DNA from: Saxidomus purpurata
Lineage: Eukaryota; Mollusca; Bivalvia; Venerida; Veneridae
Length of the DNA: 64,000 bases
Direction: 5' to 3'
Assembly (NCBI GenBank): GCA_022818135.1
Contig: JAFMSR010000014.1
Location: 42,842,924 to 42,906,923, forward strand
Positions 56,935-64,000 of the stretch are shown here, piece after piece. A model generated the notes under the pieces. The model did no database searches. It saw nothing but the letters and a program-made list of their open reading frames with translations, and was not told the DNA's origin. The position numbers and the translations under genes are program-made. Positions within the stretch are counted from its first letter, which is position 1; every line of letters starts with the position of its first letter.

Positions 56935-57115
56935 CCAGTTAACATAGTGATAACTGCACTGGCTTCTCACTCATGCAGCCAGGGTTCGATATCTGTCCCT
57001 AAGTTGTATGTGAGGTGACAGGTGGTCATTAGATTGGACAGGTGGGTCCAGTTTTCTCCCAACAGTAAGGCCTGCATTATGCCGGCATCTTTGCAATCTG
57101 TTAAAAAATAGCATA
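56935..57115 (+). mobile_element. tRNA-derived SINE, degraded
   Basis: CATAGTGATAACTGCACTGG, then CAGGGTTCGATATCTGTCCC (B-box-like), followed by a tail GTCCAGTTTTCTCCCAACAG and CTGCATTATGCCGGCATC. Similar tRNA-head/CCAGTTTTCTCCC-tail SINEs are common in molluscs, from memory. Confidence 0.5.
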
Positions 57116-57205
57116 TTTGTTGTACCTTACCGATGTCATTAGAGATAAAATAGCACTTGAATTATTTACTTTACATTTATTTGAGGATTATTTTCTGTTT
57201 TGCAG

Positions 57206-57401
57206 ATTCGTTAATGGTTTCATGTGTGGGCGATAGCACAGATGTAGGGAGGTAAGGATGGCACAGTGGGATAAGCAGGACAGACTGTGTGGGTTGATGA
57301 AGATAGAAGATGATACCCATAAATTTCTAGATAGTGGAACTCGATACTTCCTCCTTGATCTGAAAGAAGGAAAGTTAAAGCTGTACGTTGATATACCAGA
57401 G
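57206..57401 (+). CDS. PLEKHA1: PLEKHA1/2 exon with the start codon
   Basis: Acceptor CTGTTTTGCAG at 57205 gives 52 bases of leader, then ATG at 57258 and 48 codons to CCAGAG|GTACTT. An intron in the 5' UTR is implied, so at least one non-coding exon lies upstream. TAPP1 starts similarly (DRQNRICGFLDIE against KQDRLCGLMKIE). Confidence 0.9.
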
Positions 57402-60285
57402 GTACTTGAAAATTTAAAGTTTTTTTCCAGGATGTGACCTGAGTGTTAGAGTAAAAGTCAATACAGATGTTTCTTAAGCTAAGATATTACAATTGAATGT
57501 TTACTTTAAACTTATTTGTATTTATGGATTGATTATAGTACAAGTTCTTGCAACTTATATTTGTATCTTGTAAATACTTCCTGGAGTTCTGACCAGTAAT
57601 CGCTCAGAAGAAAGGGATTGTGGTCAAATGTGGCTGGCGGGATTCGCACCCACAACCTCCAGATTAGAAGGCCATAGCTCTACCCCTACAGTATACACCG
57701 TAGTGCCTCCATAACTTTTTGTGTTACCATTTGGTGTAACTCCCTGGTTATATGTCAGCTATTTAGCTTCAGAAGCACAATAATAACAATTGTAACTTTG
57801 ACAGTATCAATGCACTAGTTACATTTGCTTGTGAGTCCTCTGCTGTAAGTTTGTTAAATGTGTATTTTCAGAATCTACCAAAGTCATGTACTACTTGTCA
57901 AGAAATAGAGTTGAATTTAATCTCCAAGGTATGTCATGAAATTTGAAAGTTATTTTATTGAATAAACTTATACCTTGCTGGTATTGGTGGCAAGAGATTC
58001 TGCCTTGGCAGTGAGTGCAGATCATGATCAATCATCACACAATTTCAGTATGGTCATGATCTGCACTGTTAACTCTCTTGTCAGTGAATTTTCACTAAGA
58101 AAATGTATGAACAATTCATGACTTTTGTCCATATTGTTGCATGGACAAGTTTTTTGTAGAAATATACGAGAACACCCATTCTAACTGTATAGCAGGGTTT
58201 GGGTTTAATATAAATGCATTTAGTCTCTGTGCAGAGCATTATATCAGTTCTGTTTGTATTTATTCTCAGATATTTCTTACTTTTTACGATTTAACAAAAA
58301 ATATATTAAGTGTTAATTATATTACACTTTGATAGTTGAGCTTGATTGTCTTTGGTACATTTTTTGTGATTCTCACCTTTTTGTAAACACAGGTTAGTGA
58401 TGCAAGAAAGCTGCGTCCAAAGGCGGGATTTTGCTTTTGTAAGTACATTTTTATGTATTGTCAGTGAAAAAATGAAAATAGTGTTTCGATGTTTAATGTT
58501 CCATAAAGTTAAACATGTATAAGAGCATTGATGTAAGTAACTGGGGTTTCTACAGGTTGCGAGTTTTATATGTGGTAAATTCACGCCCATTCATTCCTGG
58601 TTTGATCCTTGTGCATTCACATGGCTCCTCCCACATTTGGTCCCTGGTGTGGTTTGATGCCTGGTAGGTTTACACCAGATTCTCTCTTGCGTACAGTGGA
58701 GATACACAATGCATTAAAATGTAGAGGAAATCAGTTTCAGTGGATAATTGACAGTGTTCCTGTTTTAAAATGACACATTTATGTTCCAACATTTTTGAAC
58801 AGATTAACTTGTTCCTCTACAGGTATAACCCATGCCGGGGACCAGATCTATATCCAGGCAACTAGTGAGGAGGAGATGCAGCAGTGGATTGAACAACTGA
58901 ATGAAGCTTGTAGAATTACAGTATGTACAAACAATAAATTTTGTCTTTATGTGGAGAGAATAAGTTAAAAAGAAAAAAATTCTACACTTTTAAAATAGTG
59001 AAAAGAAAGATTGTACAGTTTTTGTGTAGTTATTTTATAAGTATTGTGAAACACTTGAAATTTACATGTTTGTTCTAATGTTTTCGTCATGAGACTAAAT
59101 ATTTGTGCTGTGTTATCATTTTGTATGTTATGAGTTGAAATTCATGTTTGAACAAACAGGCAAACAATGTGTCATATGCACTTCCTGTTTGTGACTCTGT
59201 GACTCTGGACTTTGATTGGGACTTCCACAGTCTTATCTTTTGTTACAAGAACTGGTCAGAACTCAATGGAATAGTCACATAGCTTTAATAGAGAATTGAT
59301 ATAAGTTGCAAAAGCTTTAGTCTACAATATATGCAAAATTAAACCATTAACACATGATTAAAACTGCTTGTGACCAGAAAAAACTGTACATACTGTTGCA
59401 AATATCAAAATCACTAAATTGTTAACACTGTTCGAAGGCACAATGCTTTAAAATGTGATTGGGACTGTATGTACATTATTTTACAGTTGCAAATGTAAAT
59501 GACGTAAACACTCAGAATCTATGCAATTATGATAGTGGGTAAAAAACATCTAATTGTTTTTCTGTCTTATACATGCAGTGTTTAACATTGTTTTACAGGT
59601 ACCCCAGACCCATTCTCCCACTTTAGCACCTCCAAACTCAAGATACGAAGTTGCAGGAGGCGTTGTCAATATTGTACATGAGGTGATCTCCAAATACTTA
59701 GTAATACATTGATTTATAATATATACACAATATAATTGTGAATCCGCCTTGGTGCTGTGGTAGCGCGTTCGCCTCAGGATTGGAGGGTTCCGTGTTCGAT
59801 CCTCACCAGTGCCCAAGTAGTGGTAGTGTCCTTAGGTATTGCCTCTCTCTCTCCCTCTCTTTGAGGTTGATTCCATCTTGCGTGAGTCTCGATAGCGATT
59901 AATGTAAGTTGTAAGAATTTGTTTTGCAATCCAGGGAAACTAAATTAGTATGAATCTATAATGTTACAGTACAGTACATGTACATGTATTAAGCCATACC
60001 CTGCTGATGGTAAATGGTGCTGCCTTTGCTACTAGTGCAGATCATGATCAGCCTGCCCATCCATGTTGTCTGACATACTCTGTATGCTATTAAAATCAGA
60101 AAATTAATAGTAATGCATGCATCATGAACAAGTTCATTTGTAATTGCACTGTCCAAATTGAAAGATGAGTAAATCCATTTAAGAAATTTAGCGGGGAAGG
60201 GGAATAAATTTTTATACCCCAAAAAAAAATTTTGGGGGTAAAAAAAAACCCCCTGGGTTTTTTTGTTTTGGCCTCCGCCCGGGGG

Positions 60286-60316
<31 letters not shown>

Positions 60317-60603
60317 AGGCGTCTGTTCGCTTTCCTTGTCCGACATAACAAACTAAGTTGAATTCATACAACTTCATACAATGGTCAAGCACAGTGAGAG
60401 AAAGTGCAGTGCATAAGAACCATAACTCCATCTTGACTCAACAGAGTTATCGCCCCCTGTTCTTTTCCTTGTCCGGAGCACTGAAAACTACCGGTTGAAA
60501 TTCAAAACAACTTCATAAATGATCAAGATGAGAGGAAGGCAGTGCACAAGAACCACTCTATTATTAATTACGGTTATTGCCTTTTGTTAATTTCCTTGTC
60601 CAG

Positions 60604-60639
<36 letters not shown>

Positions 60640-63600
60640 CAACTTGAAACCTACCCCTTGAATTCAAAATAACCCCACAAAATATTCCACCACAAAAAAA
60701 AAAAATACACCCAGCACAAAACCATAACCCCCCCCCCCCCCCCCCCCCCTCTATCTATAGTAATACAGAGTTATTGCCTTTTGTTACATTTCCTTGTCCG
60801 ACATCCCTTGAAACCTACGGTGCAATTAATACAACTTCAAAAATGGTCTACACAAGAGAGGAAGTCACAGAACCATAACTCTTTCTTTACTCATTACAGT
60901 ATTCTTTGTAAAATTGCATCCACAAACCCTTGAACATCGAGTAAATCCATTTTAGAAATGTTTTTTTACCCTTGCCAGGGAAAACTACGGGGAATTCAAT
61001 ACAACTAAATACATGGTCTAGCAAGATTTAAAAAAAAAAATTAAGACCTACCAGAACAATTCTAATTCTTTTTTGCAAGTATTCTGTTACTATGAACTTC
61101 CTAATTATAAAGCAGTCTTTCGGGGCGTATTATCACTTTAGTGATAGCTCCTAGTTACATTAACCTACAGTAATTCTTCGAGACAGACCTGCAGTTTGTA
61201 CAGACTCAGATGTATTAGCTCAAACTGTTGTTTTTTTTTCAGTCCATGACTAGAAAATACAAATCTTTGTCGAAAACATGTTTAAGTAATAATATGCAGG
61301 TCAACGATTTTGAACATATTTCAAAATGCAAAAGTCTGAAAAATGCTTTATGTGTTCTGTTTATCATATAATTTATTTTTACAGCAGAGTGCAGATAGCG
61401 GAGAGGAGTCCGTAGAACACAATATGCCAGCTCTGTCAATGCCCTCGTATATGTCGGGATATGCTGTCAAACAGGGAGCTGTGGTAGGTCCTCTCTTGTT
61501 CTTCTTTATTTTTGTAAAAGTTAAAAGAATAACTGTTGAAATCTGTTAAGACTCTTTGACCTTGAATTCAGACTGAAAGAATTTGATTTAAAAAAGGCAG
61601 TAATTGTGCTGTTTGGTGAAAATTTTAGAAATGAATTTTATCTGAAGTAATTCATCCTGCATGAGCTGAAACAAATTAGTACCAGAAATATGGTAATATA
61701 TGCGGTGACCTAATTTTTGCTATTTTCGTAAATTCTCACTTTGTTAATTTAGAAATCTGGCAAAAGTTTCATTTCACATAGATTAACTATTAGAGAACTT
61801 AAAATTCGTGAATAGGTTTGGCTAATCACAAATCGTGAAATTTTCGTGATGCAAAAATTACCCATTTTACAGTATATATATACAATTCTGTAAATTTTCA
61901 ACATGTTTTGGTGGAAACTGATGTGACAGATAGAGAAAGTAAATAAAAAAGGAAAAGCTTCCAGTGTAGCCAGTTTTTCATGCATAAATCATTATTATAT
62001 TAATCAACAAATCTTAATTCTGAGTACAGGTCTTCAATATTGTCTGTCATATTTTAAAAAGCTTTCATTTGTTGTGAGTTACATAAATTAGTATAATTGC
62101 TTTTATGTGTTTTATCAACCTACTTACTGAATTGTTTGAATTGATTTCCTTAAGAAATACAATCAAACTCAAGTTGGCTTCAAGGACTTCTTTTTTCAAG
62201 AAGTTATTTCAATTATCTTTTTATATGCCTGTTGCTTTTGATGGTGCACACTTAATGAAAACTTCCTGGTTCAGATTAAGCAAGACGGGGAGTACTTTGA
62301 AACTACGCATAATTGTGGGGAATTTATTTTCATTAAATTTACGGGTTGATTGGTCCTTAAACTAGAGATCACAACGAAAAAAAACCCACACCCCAGTACA
62401 CTCACCCCCCCCCCCTGTTTCAAACCCAGTTGAAGTATTCATAAAAAATGCATTTTATTAAAGCTCTGCAAAATTTATGCCCACAACTTTTCGTGCGTTC
62501 ACAGTAAATTGCGAGTAATAAGTTTGAAATTGGACTTGAATTCTCCACCCTTTAGGGAGATTTAATGCTAACTGATTGACCTATTTATAGAACATTCTGA
62601 TTTCAGAGAAAAAATTGGAAGAAGAGATATTTTGTGCTGGACACAAATGGTTTATCATATTTTAAACATGACCAGGTAAGTTAAACCCCTTCACACTTTA
62701 AATTGACCATTTTAGGTTGAAAGGAAAACAGGTCATAGAAATGAACTGTCACGATTGAATCAACAATTGAAAAAAAGTGTTTATTCTACCAACAGTCACA
62801 GAAACATGAATGTCGATTTTTACAGTGGTTTCAGTGCTGTAACATTGACTAACAGTTGAACATCCGAAAATTAACAATCACTTCAATCTTTTCAGACCTT
62901 GTCCATGTTTTCAGACCTTGCCCATGTTTTAAGACCTTGATTTGTCCATCTTTCAATTTGGACAGTATCATTAATTGTTCATAGGGGTTTACATTGAAAA
63001 TTCACTGATTGGAAGGCATATAGTGCAGATGTAGTAGATCCATGTAGTCTGATCATGATCTACACTGGGCACAGAGGCAGCACGACTTGCTCCGAGCAGG
63101 GTATGTGTTGATATTTGAAATGATCTTTTGACATCTTTCAGTTGTATGATAAGTTTTTGTAATTATAATTTCAGGAAGTGTTTAAGTTACATTTAAATTT
63201 GTTAACCTGATTTACATAAATTATTATTATAGATTAACAGTGTACATGAACATTGTGTTTACATCCTTTAGATAGTTGCTAAGTTATACTACCCGGATTC
63301 AAGCAAACACTTCCTTATTAATTTATTCAGCTCTAACTGTTAAGTTTTCATGAGTATTTGACCCATATTTGATGTGCATAATCAACTATCATGTTGGTTG
63401 TGGGGTAAGCTCACTGACATGTAAACTGCTGTTACCAGTGTGTGTGTGTGGGAGCATGGTTTTTAAGTTCATCTTAATCTACATATGAATATGAAATGTG
63501 TTATTTCCTTTTGGAGATTAAGGTACAGTACAACCTGTCATTAAAGGGCCAGTTAATGGATGCATCAAAAGTGGCTACTTAAAGTTGGTTGCTTTTTGAT

Positions 63601-64000
63601 GCAGGTGTACTTTATTGAAATTATGTAATTGGAATATTTTTGTCTGGTATAGACAGGTGGTTGCTGGACTGACCTGACCACTAACACAGGTTCGACTGTA
63701 TAGGAATTAATGGTTGCATAAAATGCCTACCCATTATTGATGTACCTTTAATGATGCTTAAATAGATACAATATCTGATAGCAGAATTAAGAAAAACTTA
63801 GCCACAGTGACCAGATAGTTGTAAGCCTAGTGAAGTACTGTCATACCTGTGAACAAAGACCACTGTTGGAAAGCTACACATGTGGGTTTTGTTTACAGGT
63901 GGTCTTTATTCACGGTTCTATTACAGGCACTATGTTCTCCCCCCTGGTCTGTCAATTGTTATTGATGATTCAATTATTCCTTGTTATTCATGTGATCTTC
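57206..64000 (+). CDS. PLEKHA1: PLEKHA1/2-type tandem PH-domain protein (TAPP), 3' end outside the window
   Basis: Seven exons give the first 199 residues; the rest lies beyond the right edge. Coding exons: 57258-57401, 57872-57928, 58393-58438, 58823-58920, 59599-59682, 61385-61483, 62607-62675. PH domain 1 occupies about residues 7-115 (RLCGLMKIE, RYFLLDLKEGKLKLYVD, VSDARKLRPKAGFCF, QQWIEQLNEACRIT). VPQ and a linker follow, with GGVVNIV like the vertebrate GGVPIIT. PH domain 2 starts at about 168 with GYAVKQGAVRKNWKKRYF, including the basic residues used for lipid binding. In vertebrate TAPP1/TAPP2 the second PH domain binds PI(3,4)P2 at the plasma membrane. The order and spacing match TAPP rather than other PLEKHA proteins. 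Whether it is orthologous to PLEKHA1 or PLEKHA2 cannot be decided; probably a single pre-duplication gene. Confidence 0.93.
57633..57702 (-). mobile_element. tRNA-like SINE fragment in PLEKHA1/2 intron
   Basis: The reverse complement reads GTAGGGGTAGAGCTATGGCC, TTCTAATC (anticodon-loop-like, TCT), then GTGGGTGCGAATCCCGCC. It resembles an Arg-type tRNA head. Stem mismatches and position within an intron argue for a SINE, not a tRNA gene. Confidence 0.5.
57872..57928 (+). CDS. PLEKHA1: PLEKHA1/2 coding exon 2
   Basis: 19 codons, NLPKSCTTCQEIELNLISK, between TGTATTTTCAG and GTATGT. Corresponds to the NLP...IKLTYISK segment of TAPP1 PH1. Confidence 0.92.
57985..58095. repeat. Palindromic-core repeat, copy 3
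   Basis: GTGCAGATCATGATCAATCA, a spacer, then GTATGGTCATGATCTGCACT. The two halves are inverted copies, followed by TTGTCAGTGAATTTTCACT. Confidence 0.65.
58393..58438 (+). CDS. PLEKHA1: PLEKHA1/2 coding exon 3
   Basis: 46 bases encoding VSDARKLRPKAGFCF plus one base, nearly identical to VSDATKLRPKAEFCF of TAPP1. Found by motif and splice sites, as it is too short for an open-frame scan. Confidence 0.95.
58823..58920 (+). CDS. PLEKHA1: PLEKHA1/2 coding exon 4
   Basis: Completes a Cys codon, then ITHAGDQIYIQATSEEEMQQ and WIEQLNEACRIT: the last strand and C-terminal helix of PH domain 1 with the invariant Trp. Confidence 0.95.
59599..59682 (+). CDS. PLEKHA1: PLEKHA1/2 coding exon 5
   Basis: 28 codons (VPQTHSPTLAPPNSRYEVAG then GVVNIVHE), between TGTTTTACAG and GTGATC. 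It is the inter-PH linker; VP and GGV match TAPP1. Confidence 0.88.
59746..59945 (+). mobile_element. tRNA-derived SINE
   Basis: The head GGTGCTGTGGTAGCGCGTTC (A box) and CGTGTTCGATCCTCACC (B box) is tRNA-like, followed by a tail with a CTCTCTCTCCCTCTCT run and TTGATTCCATCTTGCGTGAG. A pol III promoter could still be readable. It lies in a PLEKHA1/2 intron, 60 bases after an exon. Confidence 0.7.
60000..60110. repeat. Palindromic-core repeat, copy 4
   Basis: GGTGCTGCCTTTGCTACTAG, then TGCAGATCATGATCAGCCTG. It is the reverse-orientation flank seen in other copies (CACAGAGGCAGCACGACTTG at 63070). Confidence 0.55.
60160..61080. repeat. Degenerate tandem repeat with poly-C tracts (TTCCTTGTCC repeat)
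   Basis: Units contain AGAGTTATTGCC, TTTCCTTGTCCG, CTTGAAACCTAC, AATTCAATACAAC and AAGAACCATAACTC, repeated at roughly 120-200 base steps. Pure C runs of 29, 34 and 22 bases lie at 60288-60316, 60605-60638 and 60728-60749. The units flanking the C runs are visibly garbled, which may be real decay or sequencing error. Confidence 0.7.
61385..61483 (+). CDS. PLEKHA1: PLEKHA1/2 coding exon 6
   Basis: 33 codons: an acidic linker (QSADSGEESVEH), then SMPSYMSGYAVKQGAV, the first strand of PH domain 2 (TAPP1: IKAGYCVKQGAVMKNW). Confidence 0.93.
62607..62675 (+). CDS. PLEKHA1: PLEKHA1/2 coding exon 7 (last in window)
   Basis: 23 codons, RKNWKKRYFVLDTNGLSYFK and HDQ, before GTAAGTT. It holds the KxWKxRYF basic patch of PH domain 2. 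No further exon is visible in the remaining 1.3 kb. Confidence 0.93.
62945..63105. repeat. Palindromic-core repeat, copy 5
   Basis: CTTTCAATTTGGACAGTATC (shared word for word with the copy near 14458), then AAAATTCACTGATTGG, AGTGCAGATGTAG, CTGATCATGATCTACACTGG and GGCAGCACGACTTG. Confidence 0.65.
63526..63698. mobile_element. Pogo-like MITE, TTAAAG/GGTTGC subfamily
   Basis: TA|CAGTACAACCTGTCATTAAA at the left, GACCACTAACACAGGTTCGACTG|TA at the right. GTGGCTACTTAAAG and CAGGTGGTTGCTGG are internal. 173 bases, no reading frame. Confidence 0.7.
63838..63940. mobile_element. Pogo-like MITE, AAAGACCAC subfamily, eroded
   Basis: TA|CTGTCATACCTGTGAACAAAG, GACCACTGTTGG, then GGTGGTCTTTATTCACGGTT. 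The left end has CTG for CAG and the right end is decayed. Confidence 0.6.

Larger units (their letters stand above)
51451..57205. other. Intergenic region between DYNC2I2 and PLEKHA1/2
   Basis: No intact gene. It holds a (CA)n tract, a retroelement RNase H relic (52617-52800), the second copy of a dispersed pair (53076-53220), a TATTGACC-rich repeat region (55566-56480), a pogo-like element (56579-56732) and a SINE (56935-57115). Non-coding first exons of PLEKHA1/2 may also lie here but cannot be seen. Confidence 0.6.

Noticed and set aside
57633..57702. Possible tRNA-Arg(TCT) gene on the minus strand
   Set aside because: The anticodon-like loop is suggestive but the stems carry mismatches and it sits inside an intron. 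A SINE is simpler.
59746..59812. Possible functional tRNA gene
   Set aside because: A and B boxes are present but the acceptor stem does not pair and a SINE tail follows.
59989..60431. Gly-rich frames of 111-120 codons
   Set aside because: The Gly runs come from poly-C tracts within a tandem repeat.

Overview
The window is invertebrate nuclear DNA, most likely from a bivalve mollusc. It is AT-rich, with small exons separated by long introns, many dispersed repeats, tRNA-derived SINEs and microsatellites. Several repeat families resemble ones I remember from heterodont clams: one with a palindromic core GCAGATCATGATC, one whose units contain TTCCTTGTCC, and one containing GATAACCAGC. The bivalve assignment is inference and the species cannot be fixed from here. 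All four genes have clear animal orthologues, and every splice junction joins in frame at GT/AG sites.

Layout. (1) 1-5340: no gene, one decayed pogo-like element. (2) 5345-12715: a two-exon Msx homeobox gene on +, with a CCAAT box, a CRE and a TATA box upstream and a 6.1 kb intron. (3) 12716-38842: about 26 kb without a recognisable gene, holding repeats, SINE fragments, hairpins, microsatellites and several complex non-repetitive islands that could be cis-regulatory. (4) 38843-40883: FAM136A on +, three exons, a mitochondrial intermembrane-space protein with two twin-CX3C motifs. (5) 42961-51169: DYNC2I2 (WDR34) on -, eleven coding exons, the WD-repeat intermediate chain of cytoplasmic dynein-2, tail-to-tail with FAM136A. 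(6) 51170-57205: intergenic, with a (CA)n tract and a retroelement RNase H relic. (7) 57206 to beyond the right edge: the 5' part of a TAPP-type PLEKHA1/2 gene on +, with the first PH domain and the start of the second.

The four genes do not form one pathway: a transcription factor, a mitochondrial protein, a ciliary transport subunit and a phosphoinositide adaptor. The main shared theme is mobile DNA. At least ten short elements bounded by CAGT...ACTG next to TA dinucleotides lie between and inside the genes. They look like non-autonomous pogo/Tigger-type elements in several subfamilies.

I found no CRISPR array, no functional tRNA or rRNA gene, no intact transposase or reverse transcriptase gene, and nothing I can defend as a new multi-gene system. 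The most useful leads are the putative Msx regulatory islands, the pogo-like element families, two sharp hairpin elements with flanking direct repeats, and a consensus LC8-binding motif in DYNC2I2.
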